64,000 bases of DNA from Plutella xylostella. Lineage: Eukaryota > Arthropoda > Insecta > Lepidoptera > Plutellidae. Location of the stretch: positions 3,978,001 to 4,042,000 of the forward strand of contig NC_064004.1 in NCBI RefSeq assembly GCF_932276165.1, read 5' to 3'. The notes under the pieces were generated by a model. That model saw nothing but the letters and a program-made list of their open reading frames with translations, was not told the origin of the DNA and searched no databases. Position 1 is the first letter of the stretch. The number at the start of each line of letters is the position of its first letter. The position numbers and the translations under genes are program-made. Positions 43,501 through 58,500 of this stretch are shown here, piece after piece.

Positions 43501-46500
43501 GCATGCTAGAGAAGTAGATTTTGCTCTTAACGACACAGTTGGTATAGTTACGGGATGCCTCAAACCGACACCGCTCTACATGGCTCTCTGGCTGGGATAG
43601 CATCCCCTAGCATACTGCGAAAAGTGGCATGTTCTGTTGAGAAAGGCAAACAAGAATGCGACTCCAGTCATACACTTTACTCACATACTGCCGCACCTTC
43701 CCGCCTTAAGAGCCGCAAAACGTTTCTAAATAGTGAGATGTCCTTAACGGATGAAAACCCACAAAACGCAAGGTTAAGACTCTGGTAGGAAAAGCAGCCC
43801 CAGGATCCTTTCCTACCTCTTGAGGAAAAACTTGCTCCCGGTATCAGTCTCCCCTGGCACATTTGGCAGACTCTAAATCGGTTGCGCGCAGAGGTAGGCT
43901 GCTGCAAGGACAATCTTTGTCTTTGTCAAGTGGGGCTACACCGTTGGTACCAACCTACCTATGCGACTGTGGTACCGCCCCCCCTGACTATGGAGCATGT
44001 ACTCTCCTGCCCCCTGTGCCCTTTCACCTGCACTCGGGAAGACTTACTCCAGGCCAACCAGAATGCTATCAAAGTTGCTTCGTTTTGGTCTGAACAAATT
44101 CAAAAATTCGTATGTTCACTGACACGAAAGAAGAAGTGTGGAGTACCTACCGACCTACATATGTATAGGAACATTGTGGTGATAGATTTGCATACATAAT
44201 GGTATCTTACGAAGAAAAAAATGATTTTTCTGGATAGACGAGTACGTTTTAGAACGTTTAGAAATAAACTTGTGCAGGGCGGGCGACTCAGTTAGGCAAA
44301 AAAAAGTTTAGATTTCCTTCAAGAAAATACCTACCAAAGCGGAAAAAAATTAGACTATTCCACCGGTTTAGAAAAGAACGAAGGCGGCTTTCATACTTTA
44401 AAACATATTTCTTAAGACATGAAATCAACATTTGGAAAGATAGCTCAGGGCCGTTCTAGGCTTACGTCCTAAAATATTGTTCTGTACTTTTTTAATCCTC
44501 CAACCTTAAGTCCAAGGGCGGCCGGTACCGGCCGCCCCTGGGCCGCCCTTCGCCGCCTGCCGCCCCGGGCTGTAGCCCTTTTAGCCCTAGGGTAAATACG
44601 CCCCTGGCTTTCTTTCATTGAAAATGTTAATAAAGTTCGGTGTTTCTATTTTAATGGCGGCCTCTGTGTACCTACCTATCAGTTCATTGAGCGAACGCAG
44701 TAGCATGTCTCAATCCATTGGCACATCATAGTCATTTAGATACAGAATAGGTGTAGGTACAGTCAGCATAAACAAATTTAGTAGGTATGCAACTTCAATT
44801 TTATTTGCCAAACAATTACATTTTATGATTTACTAATGAAAGATGTCAATGAAAAAATATGAACCTGGGAATTATACCCGGGACCTCTAGGTCACGAAGT
44901 ATAGAGCATCTACCACTAGACCACAGAGTCACTGATTTTGTGAAGATTATTTGTAGAAATTGATAAAATATTATTAGATTCATCTTCCACCCACAACTCT
45001 TTAGGATCAAACTGTTTGCCCTGGGATGACCCACATATCGCTAGGAGCGGTGGTAGCTCAGTCGGGTAAGCGCCCGCTTCTCACACAAGAGATGCGGGTT
45101 CGAATCCCGGCGCTGACATGTATCAATGAGTTCTTTTAACTTAAGTACCTACAATGTATGTGGGATGAAAATTAAAGCCGCCGATGCACTTAAACAATCT
45201 TTATTTATTTAATTTATACCCAATATGAAAAAACAATATTTCCTGCTACACGCCATATTTACAAGAGACATTCATAAAAGGAAACAGACCATAGTCAATA
45301 CCTACTTCTATTACCAACTCTATGTTCCTACTCCTACATGTATACCATCGGTCTTACGGTGAAGGAAAACATCGTGAGGAAACCTGCATAATATATCTAG
45401 ATTTAGCACATCTAGATATGTGAACCCAACCCACCAACCCGCAGTGGACCAGCGTGGTGGGAAAATGGTCCAAGCTTAGGAAGGCAGTTTAGGCCTTGGG
45501 GACATGCACAAAGGTTCCACTCGAGAGAGCCAGGTGCAGGTACTTACACCCCCACAGAGAATAGAATAGAATAGACCCACATATCTCTTTTGCTGTCTGT
45601 ACATAGCCACCTATGTAGTCGCTGTTGACATTGGGTGAGCTCCAGCTCTGGAGAATACATCTCTGTATAGCGGAATGAAGACAGACATCTTTACCTACGG
45701 AGACACTAAACGACACACATAAATGTACACTTCTTTTGATGTTCTTGATCTTTTTAAAAAGTTAACTCTGTTTTTTAATTTCAGATACCTACCTACTCAA
45801 TTGTCAGATTCTGACGCGATTAAGTTATATTGGCCGGACAATCGACTGTTGATGAACCGTTAAGAATCTGTCAGTTCAGTATCTGAGATTAAAAAACAGA
45901 CTTTAGTACTTAATAGTCATTTTGACATTTTCTTTTAACTACATTGGCTTTAAATCGCGCAGACGTAAAAAATTTTGAAGGGCTAAAATAATGACAATGG
46001 CAGATAGATATTGACTCAACTCATCATTCTAAACAACTTTGGAAATTCGTTAACTACATACCTACGCTAGTTTAGAAACTAAGTAGGTAGGTACTTACTC
46101 GTTATTGTAAAACAAGACGTGAAAAACAAAGTTTCAACGAAAATCGTAACGATTATAAATAAATAATTTCTGTGAAGTCAAGTGCAATGTTCTGGTAAAC
46201 CAGACATTAGTTATTTATGGCTTTTGTTAGCTTACAGTAAAACTCAAGAGTGAACGTAGGTACCTATACAGGGTGTTGCAAAAAGGGTATACTAAGCCGA
46301 AACCTACATGTGCAGCATGTTATATGTAAGCCCGAAACTGAAATCAGAATTTGAAAATTCGCGAAAAACAAAATCCTTTTTCATAGAAACTTTGTTGGTC
46401 ACGTGACTATGGAAAATAATTTTTTTTTTTCGCGAATTTCAAAAGTTGTTTAGATTGAACTCCCGAGTCACCCCCTTTTGGCTTAGTACCTATTACCTAT

Positions 46501-49500
46501 AGGTACCAATTCTGAATCACCCTGTACACTTATGGAGTAAATATTTCTATCAACACTACGCTTTATAAAAATTACGTAGGTTTAGTTTAAACACAAAAGC
46601 AGTGTAGCTGTCATGGCCGTTATAAAAATAAGATTTATACGTCGGTAGGTAGGTAGATGAAAGGAAATAGGTACATAGGTTGGTATTATAGTTGCCAACC
46701 AATTTTTTTATATAATTATGTTCCTTGTATGAATTATACCTACTTATTATTAAATTAGGTAGGTAATGTTGATTTTTTTTGTTGCCGCTTTTTTTGTTTT
46801 TATGCTGTCGTTTGCCGATTTCGCTTGGGCATAGAGTATAGAGTAGACATTATTCAAGCTTTGAAATTAATTAATAGGTGATTTTAAGTTTGACAAGGTA
46901 CCTAGTTACAAAAGGCTAGCCACTACAAACAAACTTTGGTAGAATTGGTAGCACATTAGTAATCCATAAAGCTGGCCTGTAAAACATCTGTCAGATCCAT
47001 ACAAATTACGTCTGATTTGACAAGCGAGCGACGACGCTGCCAAAGGATGTATATTTTCTAATGTTCGGTGGTGGTAACTCCACAGGTATATCTAGGTACT
47101 TGTTTGGACCCAACTTTGTACTTTGATCTTGGCTACTGTCGTCACACATGACACATGACCCATTTCGTACAAGATCGTAATTATTTAACATCATAAATTC
47201 ATAACATGCACATTGTATTAACTACATTTTACATTTAAGTAGTTCAGGGTTTTTATTGTTTGTTTCTCTGGTGAGTTAAATTGGTCATGGACCATCATTC
47301 ACCTCTCGAGCAATGAAAGAGTTCCATTAAACGGTAAAAATACCTAAATGCTATCCGAACGTTCAAGTTGAAAATACTTAGTGACAAATCTCGTAGGAAA
47401 CCAATGTTTGTAAAACATTACCCTCCTCCTTCGGCAGTCGGGTAAAAAGAGCGATATCTGATATCTGGAGTGGAGGCCGCGACTAGGCAAACGTAGTGTG
47501 GGACGCCCCCCGGCTAGATGGGGTGACGACTTGCGAAAGGTGGCTGGTTATGATTGGATGCGGAAAGCTAAAGATCGCATCCAGTGGCGTGCTTTGGGAG
47601 AGGCCTACGTCCAGCAGTGGACTGCTATAGATAGGCTAATGATGATGATGATGATGATGATGATATCTGATGATGATGATGATGATGATATCTGATGATC
47701 ATGATAATGACTGTATTGAATGCAAAGAATAATAAAATTATAATTAAGTAGGTTGAATGTAAGTAAATATGAAAGTAAAACATGTATTTATAAATATCAG
47801 CAAAGCGTTTTGTAAACACACGAGGCGTGGGCGGGCGGTGATCGTTTATATCGCGGCGGGATAATTTACGGCGGTTTGTTTTACATGTTCTTACGCATGC
47901 GTGGTGACTCAGAGTTCCAGCGGTGATGTGGTGCAGTTATTATTCTGAGGGTTAGGTTTAAACTTTAAAAAGAAACAAAGGGCTTTTTTTATGAAATGAA
48001 GAGTTCGCAGGTTGTATAGGGTTGGTCCACCAACCCGCACTACGCCCGCGTGGTGGTTTAGGCCGCAAAACCCTTACTTCATTGGAAGTGACAGTGTGGA
48101 CGTGATGGGTAGTGATGATAGGTTAATCACGCTTGATAACAATAGACTGGTGGATTGCTGGTTTATACCACGATAACTTTGCAACAAAAAGAACCGCTAG
48201 CACAAAAAATACGTCCTTTGTAATTTCAGAAAAAGAAAAAATAATAATCACCCATCGATTTGCAACGTTTGTGTTTAATTTTCGACTCATTAATGGACTT
48301 AGATACTTACCTAACAATTTTCAACTGTTATTTAGGTATAATTAGTTAGTTGTAGATCACATTTTGTTTGAATCACTGTTTTATTTAATAAATTTGTTAA
48401 TGGTAATTAGGTAGGTGCCTATTAGGAATTATCCTATTGCAAAATTGCATTTTTGTCCCACTTTCCAAATGTACCTATTTATAAACTTTCAACATCATAT
48501 TTTATTAGACAGACAACTTGGCTACAAATTGTATAAATTGTCCTGTATTTACCCCAATTTCTGTAATTAACACGCCGCCCGCCGCCCGCCCGCCCAGTAG
48601 ACATCATGATTTATCATTTTCCCTCCGTGCTAGATTTTGAGCGACAATATACAGGGTGTTAACTTAATTGCGTTGGAGCGGGAAATGGTAGATACAGCTG
48701 ATGATACTGAACACGATAAGACATTAAAAAACGTATTTTATTTGCTTTAAGCTGACCAACATAAAACAGTTTTATTTAGTACATTTTAAAATTTCATAGT
48801 CACCCTATTCAGGTTTAGGTACGTTTGACAGAATGACCATGAACTTGAAAGCCAAGATCAAGGCCAAACAATTCAAAGCCAAGGTCAATAAAAAAGTATG
48901 CGTGCATCTGCACCACACTCGTGGAGCTACATCGTCAAGGTACCTACCGAGATTTTGGGTACTCAAAGTACCCAATCAGGCGCGGATCCACCCATATGGG
49001 TAAGATGGGCATGCCCATCACCTAAATGACAAGCCATATCAAACCACGGGATTTTAATATTATAATTTAGCCATTTTATCACTTTGGAGGTATGGCTGTT
49101 TTTTAATAGTTATGATGAGATAGTTTCGGGTTATGCTATATAATATGTCCCTCCAGGTATAATCCTCCAAAATTTAAACTCAATAGGGACTATTTTTGAT
49201 GATGCCAAAAAATTGTCGTGAAATAGTCATAAATAGTCGTGATTTCCAAAAAAATTGTCGTATCATACTTTCGGAGTTAGTTATTGTAACTCTTAATTTT
49301 TTAAGTTGTTGGGGTATTAACAATTAATAGGTATTAGACGGCGTGTCGGTCGCCCCCCAACCCGTTGGTCTGATGATCTGCGGAAGGTAGCGGGAAGCCG
49401 CTGGATGCAGATGGCGGGTGACCGTTTGGGGTGGCGATCGTTAAGAGAGGCCTATGTCCAACAGTGGACTACAGAAGGCTGAGAGAGAGAGGTATTCATG

Positions 49501-52500
49501 TATCCTTCACATATACTTAAATTATAATTTCCAATTTTGCATCACTTTTAAATAACCGCGCGTTGAGTGCTGACTAAAAAACCAGCATTTAAAAAATAAT
49601 TTACTTCCTGCTGCCGTAGTAGGAAGGCTCTGACAAGAAAGCGATTTATGGTGTTTTTACCCGACTGCCGAAGGAGGAGGGTAATGTTTTTCGATTGTAT
49701 GTTTGTATGTATGTTTGTCTGTTTCTTTGTTCCCTCCTGCAGCCTAAACGGCTTGATAGATTTTGATGTGTGAGGTATCGTTAGAAGCGTATTGATTGCG
49801 CGATGGTTATAGGCTATGTGACGTTACATTAAAATGTACATAGCGCCCTCTAGATGACATAAAGTGATGATCGAAAAAATAATATTTTTCCAACTATTCC
49901 GTGTGGGGTATCAAATGAACGGGCTTGATTAGCACATTACAAAATATGCATATTGTAGGTAAGTATTTAAATCTCAACACCAAAGTTATTGAAATAAAAA
50001 ATGATCATAAACTAAAACTACTGACATAAAATTTCATAAGATTAAAACAACTAAAAAGTTAAAAATAAAAAAATATAATTATATACAAACAAAAAACCCG
50101 ACTGCACGCTAAAAAGATGAAAACAAGCCCCAATGTTAATAGAAAGTATCGCAGGTGGGGACCAACTTGACCGCCACACAAGGTATTTAAGTAAAACCTA
50201 TCTAAGTAACATTCAGCTAAATGGTGAACCCTCTGCTGTTCCCCGCCTGCGATACTTTCCACTAACATTGGGGCTTGTTTTCATCTTTTTAGCGTGCAGT
50301 CGGGTTTTTCTTTGTTTATAATTATATATTTTTTAAAGTAGAAATAAAGAAACCCAAATTGAGTTTTTAAACCACACCTCCGAAATATTTGTCTATGTGT
50401 TCAAAAAGTTTAAAACTTCATATTTTGTGTGTTTTACGTGTTATTTACGGAATTATACTATGTGAAGAATATCTATCCAAACTTATAAACTTTTGCCTAC
50501 TGTTAAAATTGAAGAAATTTGTAACACTGTTTTGTCAAAAAAATGCCTTTCTTTTAAATAGCTGAATGTAGCAGGTATCTTAAAAACTGTTTTGCCTATC
50601 GAGATAAAATCAGCCTCATTTAAATTCTAATTTAGCGTTAGCGTTACGTTTACGTTATCATGTAACTTTTGCCTGAAAAACATAAACTTTCGTCTCTAAA
50701 AATTTACAAGTACCTAGTTACTGAAAACTTTCCAGTTTTGATCTAAGTATTTGGAAAAATTGCAACTAGCACAACCATAATATCATCACCACAACATACA
50801 AAAAATAATGCTATCAGTAACTCAAATCGAGGCAATACCACTTTTTAGGGTAAAAAAGTAAAATAGGATCCCTTATAGGATCACTTTGTTGTCCGTCTGT
50901 CTGTCTGTCTGTCACCACCCTTTTTCTCAGAAACGGGTAAAGGTATCAAATGGAAGTAGGGATGAAACATTTTTTCCCGCTGTTTCGATGGTGTGAGGTA
51001 TCGTTCAATAGGTCTTTCAAAAATGCTCAAAACATTTTTTTATTCAGTGATTGGTTTAAGAAATATTAAGCTCCAAAGTGCAAAATTTTGTTAGACTCAA
51101 GTGTCAATGCTAGGTACAAAAATATGCAAAAAATCACAGTAGTAGGTAGGTACATATGAAGAAATTGAATGGAAAACATCTTTGTACGGAACACTCAGTG
51201 CGCGAGTCCAACTCGCACTTAGTCGGTTTTTTGACTTGCCCATCACCTATTTTGAGGTCTGGATCCGCGCCTGTACCCAATCCATTGCAGACATTTCATT
51301 TTACTCCATAAGTATCACTTTATTGATACAAAATTATCTTTTATGAATACAGAACATTTTCATTTTATGCTTCATAACATAGGTCACACGTATTCACAGC
51401 ACAGCACAACATAAAACGAAATGAGGAACAAGGCTTGGTAATCAAAAGAAAGAATTGTAGGTACCTTTTCCCTTTTAGGTAATACTTAATTGTAAACAAG
51501 TAAACAACAATGACTGACTGACAGACTAGATCCACAGAGAAGGTAATGACTATCATAAATACTCGATGGTTATGATACGCGAGATTGTTATTATTCTACT
51601 GGTATTTAAAGTGAGGCCATACTTATTATAAGGATTCCCGTACTATTCGTCATCAAAGACGTCTCAATCGCAAGTACACAACACAAATCGAGATGAGCGA
51701 GTGTAAGTAAACCAATTCGTCATTGAAGTAGACCCTGTTATCATCCTGTTATGCATTGTGGTCTTTTAACTTTAGCTGCATACAGACCGGCCAAACGAAC
51801 GCCAACGACCGGGTTTTGTTGACCTTCGTTGCTCAATCTGCCCCTGTATTATGTATGATAAATGTCCATCGGTGGGCGTTCGTTGGGCTGGTCTGTACGC
51901 ATCTTTAGGTAATAAAAGAAAAATAAAATGTGGTGAGTATCAAGGGTGAATACTAAACGCTTACCTTATTCTGAGTAAAAAGGTTTAATTATTGTTCTGA
52001 GCTCCTAGAAAGTCATAAATTATATTCTGTACGATCTATCAAACTTTATGACAATCAGCTGTTTAATTGTTGATTAGTATGTCATTAATCACCATGAATA
52101 ATTTCAATTTTATTTAATAATTGTTATTACCTACTGTGTAATTAATTACAATCATAGTTACATCAAATAAATTATGAAAAGTGAAGTTGATAACAAATTT
52201 ACAGTGTGTGTTCTTTTGCAATCGAATGTCTCATTGGTTATGTGTTTGTGTAGGGTGACCATGTTTTTGATTAAGGTAAAACTTTCCACTTTACTTTAGA
52301 CTTTAAACATAAATATTCGAGATTCTGATGTTTTTTTTCTTAGAAACGTGCTTGGTTAGACTAATACTAACCCCCATTTCCCGCTCAAACGCATTCTAGT
52401 TAACACCCTGTATAAGATGCGTTATATAGGGCTATGGTACGTTTTTAAATATAGGCTTTTAGGCTTATAAAAACTGTTTCCCGCGCCACCTTTTTTTCAT

Positions 52501-55500
52501 GAATTTTCAAAAGTTTTTCAAAAGTTGTCAAAACAAGTTCGCGAAAGGGGTCTGTTCTTCTTCTTATTCAAGTGCCTCTCTACTATTGGAGGTTGGCAGT
52601 CAGCTCCGCATACACTTCCAAGACACGACTTCCTTCTCCTTCCAGCACTGTATTTGATCTGTATTAGTATGCTGCCTTGTTCTGAAACTTATTACTAAAT
52701 AGGAACGCCCTGAATACGGACTTACGGACGGTCATGCATTTGCCACTGACTTGAGACGAATTTGCTGAATAATTCGTCTCGCCACACGAGTTCTGTTGGC
52801 TCGGCCGCAACGCAACGTGCGTCAGGGCACCGTCGCACCTGGTTGACGCCAAATTAACGATAAACAAACATCGCACGTTGACTCGCAACGCAACAGTTGA
52901 TAATGGATGTGGAGGTGACGCCAAAACGCCTTAAACAAGCAAACAGCAAAACGCTGTAGCGGATTGCATTTGCAACGGTTGTCTAAAGTCTTAAACAGAC
53001 TTTATGTGATATGAATCAATAAAACTGTCTAAGCTGAAGCTATTACGCATTAGTAACTGTAGAAAGGTAATAGTCTATAAATTCGTTAGCTATAGTTAGG
53101 TACCTCTCCCATCCGTAGATGGAAGAAACTTGTATAACTAGATGAGCCGAAGACAGCTCTATTCTATTATAATTAAAGTACCTACTTATTCTTGAGCTCA
53201 TAATATTTCACGAATGCGTGAAATATTATTAAATTAACCAAATAATAGCCAAAGTTTAACAAAGCTTTGGTTATAATCAGGCGCGGATCCAGACCTCAAA
53301 ATAGGTGATGGGCAAGTCAAAAAACCGACTAAGTGCGAGTTGGACTCGCGCACTGAGTGTTCCGTACAAAGATGTTTTCCATTCAATTTCTTCATATGTA
53401 CCTACCTACTACTGTGATTTTTTGCATATTTTTGTACCTAGCATTGACACTTGAGTCTAACAAAATTTTGCACTTTGGAGCTTAATATTTCTTAAACCAA
53501 TCACTGAATAAAAAAATGTTTTGAGCATTTTTGAAAGACCTATTGAACGATACCTCACACCATCGAAACAGCGGGAAAAAATGTTTCATCCCTACTTCCA
53601 TTTGATACCTTTACCCGTTTCTGAGAAAAAGGGTGGTGACAGACAGACAGACAGACGGACAACAAAGTGATCCTATAAGGGATCCTATTTTACTTTTTTA
53701 CCCTAAAAAGTGGTATTGCCTCGATTTGAGTTACTGATAGCATTATTTTTTGTATGTTGTGGTGATGATATTATGGTTGTGCTAGTTGCAATTTTTCCAA
53801 ATACTTAGATCAAAACTGGAAAGTTTTCAGTAACTAGGTACTTGTAAATTTTTAGAGACGAAAGTTTATGTTTTTCAGGCAAAAGTTACATGATAACGTA
53901 AACGTAACGCTAACGCTAAATTAGAATTTAAATGAGGCTGATTTTATCTCGATAGGCAAAACAGTTTTTAAGATACCTGCTACATTCAGCTATTTAAAAG
54001 AAAGGCATTTTTTTGACAAAACAGTGTTACAAATTTCTTCAATTTTAACAGTAGGCAAAAGTTTATAAGTTTGGATAGATATTCTTCACATAGTATAATT
54101 CCGTAAATAACACGTAAAACACACAAAATATGAAGTTTTAAACTTTTTGAACACATAGACAAATATTTCGGAGGTGTGGTTTAAAAACTCAATTTGGGTT
54201 TCTTTATTTCTACTTTAAAAAATATATAATTATAAACAAAGAAAAACCCGACTGCACGCTAAAAAGATGAAAACAAGCCCCAATGTTAGTGGAAAGTATC
54301 GCAGGCGGGGAACAGCAGAGGGTTCACCATTTAGCTGAATGTTACTTAGATAGGTTTTACTTAAATACCTTGTGTGGCGGTCAAGTTGGTCCCCACCTGC
54401 GATACTTTCTATTAACATTGGGGCTTGTTTTCATCTTTTTAGCGTGCAGTCGGGTTTTTTGTTTGTATATAATTATATTTTTTTATTTTTAACTTTTTAG
54501 TTGTTTTAATCTTATGAAATTTTATGTCAGTAGTTTTAGTTTATGATCATTTTTTATTTCAATAACTTTGGTGTTGAGATTTAAATACTTACCTACAATA
54601 TGCATATTTTGTAATGTGCTAATCAAGCCCGTTCATTTGATACCCCACACGGAATAGTTGGAAAAATATTATTTTTTCGATCATCACTTTATGTCATCTA
54701 GAGGGCGCTATGTACATTTTAATGTAACGTCACATAGCCTATAACCATCGCGCAATCAATACGCTTCTAACGATACCTCACACATCAAAATCTATCAAGC
54801 CGTTTAGGCTGCAGGAGGGAACAAAGAAACAGACAAACATACATACAAACATACAATCGAAAAACATTACCCTCCTCCTTCGGCAGTCGGGTAAAAACAC
54901 CATAAATCGCTTTCTTGTCAGAGCCTTCCTACTACGGCAGCAGGAAGTAAATTATTTTTTAAATGCTGGTTTTTTAGTCAGCACTCAACGCGCGGTTATT
55001 TAAAAGTGATGCAAAATTGGAAATTATAATTTAAGTATATGTGAAGGATACATGAATACCTCTCTCTCTCAGCCTTCTGTAGTCCACTGTTGGACATAGG
55101 CCTCTCTTAACGATCGCCACCCCAAACGGTCACCCGCCATCTGCATCCAGCGGCTTCCCGCTACCTTCCGCAGATCATCAGACCAACGGGTTGGGGGGCG
55201 ACCGACACGCCGTCTAATACCTATTAATTGTTAATACCCCAACAACTTAAAAAATTAAGAGTTAGGTACAATAACTAACTCCGAAAGTATGATACGACAA
55301 TTTTTTTGGAAATCACGACTATTTATGACTATTTCACGACAATTTTTTGGCATCATCAAAAATAGTCCCTATTGAGTTTAAATTTTGGAGGATTATACCT
55401 GGAGGGACATATTATATAGCATAACCCGAAACTATCTCATCATAACTATTAAAAAACAGCCATACCTCCAAAGTGATAAAATGGCTAAATTATAATATTA

Positions 55501-58500
55501 AAATCCCGTGGTTTGATATGGCTTGTCATTTAGGTGATGGGCATGCCCATCTTACCCATATGGGTGGATCCGCGCCTGGTTATAATATGGTTTACCTATC
55601 TGGTGGTGGCGGTGGTTAAGGCCTGGGTCTCCTATTTTATGCTATATGCGGCGTCCGACTTTGGCGTAAACGTTTCGATCAACGTCCTACGGCCTACCTA
55701 CGGCGTCTACGCGCCAACGTCGGCGTGTGAGGGAGACCGCATCAGTACATTTCTATAGTGAGCATCGTGACGCGGCCTACGGCGTGACGCTGGACGCGAA
55801 CTACGGCGTAAATAGGAGACCCGGGCCTAACTACCGAACCATTAGGTATGGTTTGTAGATTTATTTTCACAAATTTCAAAAAGTCCGATAGCAAAAGTTG
55901 TTCACCGGGCGAGTCAAATCACCTTCTTTCTGCTAACAAGTTTTGCAACACCCTGTATAAAACGTTTGTTTTCTTGTTAATTCCAGGTGCACGGTGGGTC
56001 GGTGGTGCTGTTCGCTGATGAAGTCAAGCAGACCCTGGAACGGTACCTGTTCGGCATCTGCCCGCAGAACTTTAAAGTTAGTTTACTGTTTTTATTTTCC
56101 AAACGAAATCTAAGACTATTATTGTTGATCTGAGAACGAAATTAAATAGAGTTGAGTAAAAGTTCACTGATAAATAAGTATGCACCCACTATAATATAGG
56201 GCTGGCCCTTTTTTCGGGGCATACCTAATCATTATATTTTTTTTCCGTTTCCAGATGTCGTTGCTGAACAAGGGGAATAAGAACAACACATTCGACAGTT
56301 GCGATGTCGACAGCGAACACAACGACTTGGCTGGAAGGTAAATTACTATAAGATATAGAATATAGATATAAATATATTAATACGATAGATATTTAAATAC
56401 GGACAAGATGGAGTGTCAGTGCAAAGGAACTTCTGTTGCGGAATTCGAACCCGCCGCCTCAAGGGTTCTAGGCCTAGTCCACCATGCTGGCCCAGTGCGG
56501 GTTGGTGGACCCCAACACTCACTGGGCCACGGCCAGATGTTTTCAACCTGCTCGAAGGCCTAGGCTTTACGACTGCTGCCGAAACAGCAACAGACCCATG
56601 GCTTAACGTGTCGTCCGTAAAACAATCTAAGTAATGACTGACCGTGCCATGTGTTGCTTAAGTTCAATCATCAGTTACGATCACTCAAGCTAGCTCGACT
56701 ACGGATGCTTAGGTACGAGGGCGGGTCAATAAGTCCGTGACTTTTTGAAGAAAATACTGGTTTTTGGAACATTTTACACTTTGTCCAAAGTTTCTGCAAT
56801 TTGTTTATCCCTTCCAAAAAATGAGGTTTCTGGAGGTCATCAAAATACCCACCTTGGCCTTCTTTGGCGCCGATTCAACCCGGAAACCCACTGTTTAGAC
56901 TGCTGTTTGGTCTCTGGTGTGTTGTGGGTTGTGGTGGATCCACGTTTCATCCACGGTTACAAAACGGCGCAAAAACTCGTCCGAATTTCGGTTGAACTAC
57001 GCCAAACCTTCCTCTGCGAAGTTGTCATTCGATTGCGTTTGTGAGCAAACGCGGCAGCCATCTTGCGGAAAGCTTTTTCATACCCAAGTGATCATTCAAA
57101 ATTGAAACCACTGAGCCACGTGATATCCCTGTGGCTTCCACTATCCCTCTCACTTTCAATCTCCGATCGGCCAACACCGTGTCGTGAATTTTTTCAATCA
57201 TTTCAGGTGTAGAGACCTCAACTGGGTGCCATGGACGTCCGGCATCTTCCGTACTTGTACGGCCAGAACGGTATTCACTAAACCACTTTTTACCATAGAT
57301 ATTGATGGTGCAGAGTCCCCATAATCTTTATCAAGCTTAGCCTTGGTTTCAGTGATGGTTTTTTTCCCAAAAAAAAACATGCTTAGTGAGCACACGAAAT
57401 TCAGTTTTTTCCATTATGTTTTTAAATCACGCGGTAGTTGCTTAGAACGGGTGTAAAACACAAACCAAGTGACGTAACTGGTCCAAATTTTGACAGATGT
57501 CAACTGACAGTTGCCTGTTGACAGGAGCAGTGTTGTTCTTTCAGTTAAGTGGCGGGAAATTATAAAAGTCACGGACTTATTGACCCGCCCTCGTATCTAT
57601 TCTATTCTCTGTGGGGGTGTAAGTACCTGCACCTGGCTCTCTCGAGTGGAACCTTTGTGCATATCGCCAAGGTCTAAACTGCCTTCCTAAGCTTGGACCA
57701 TTTCCCACCACGCTGATCCACTGCGGGTTGTTTCGTTCACATATCTAGATGTGCTAAATCTAGATATGCAGCTTTCCTCACGATGTTTTCCTTCACCGTA
57801 AGAGCGATGGTATTGTAAGTACTTAAGTAAGTTAAAAGAACTCATTGGTACATTTCAGCGCCGGTATTCGAACGCGCATCTCTTTGGTGAGAAGCGGGCG
57901 CTTACCCGACTGAGCTACCGCCAGTCTCAGTCTGACTACGAACGCTTCACGATAGCTATTATTAAAATTCAATCTTCCCTATCACCCACCAGACTGGCAG
58001 CACTAGCGTTGCGAGCGCACTCGGCGGCGCGCGGCGAATGCTCGCAGCTCGGCGGGATGCTCGCGAGCACGTTCTCCGACCTCGCGCGCACCGCTTCCAG
58101 CAGACAGATGCTGAATGCAGGTCGGTTTTGGTCATTAACCACTCACGTCCCGTTGATCCATTGAAGACCAGACAACAGATACGATAGATTTTTACCTTAT
58201 TGTCTCTCGGGATGTGAGAGATTAACTAATAAGTTATTAGTAATAACATAGTTCTCTGCGGTTTTGGGGGATTTTTATTTCATGTCCTCAGAACTAAAGT
58301 GGCGTAATCTAAAAAAACTAAAAATGCGTTTAAACAAACAAAGAATGCAATTAACTACAGAAATACATTTTCAAGTACTTCAAATACATATAGGTACAAT
58401 TTATATTTTTTTAAGCTCTTTTGCAACTGCATATATTATTTCTGTGAAAAATATTATGATAATTTCCTGGTAGAGTCGCCACTTTGTATGCGGGAAAATG

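Larger units (their letters stand above)
41793..44606. mobile_element. 2.8-kb hAT element with LINE relics inside
   Basis: The ends CAGGGGCGTATTTA and TAAATACGCCCCTG are bracketed by an exact 8-bp duplication GCTTTCTT (41785-41792 and 44607-44614). No transposase is visible. It has absorbed a Jockey-like LINE (about 42790-44200), itself hit by a second LINE (43025-43486). Two related about-220-bp segments (41885-42105 and 44140-44375) lie near its ends. Confidence 0.85.
48650..52412. mobile_element. Third copy of TA-flanked TIR element, carrying a 2.3-kb hAT
   Basis: The ends match 33970-35831, with TA on both sides (48648-48649 and 52413-52414). It lacks the LINE tail. It is interrupted by the hAT at 48977-51273, leaving about 1.46 kb of its own sequence. 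Confidence 0.8.

Noticed and set aside
44855..44937. tRNA gene on the minus strand
   Set aside because: The B box is mutated and the arms do not pair well; likely a SINE relic.
50059..50321. Opposing 62-69 codon frames with matching ends
   Set aside because: They are the two strands of one foldback MITE, so the similarity is a palindrome artefact.
52664..52924. 86-codon minus-strand gene
   Set aside because: No family resemblance, no splice signals, intronic position.
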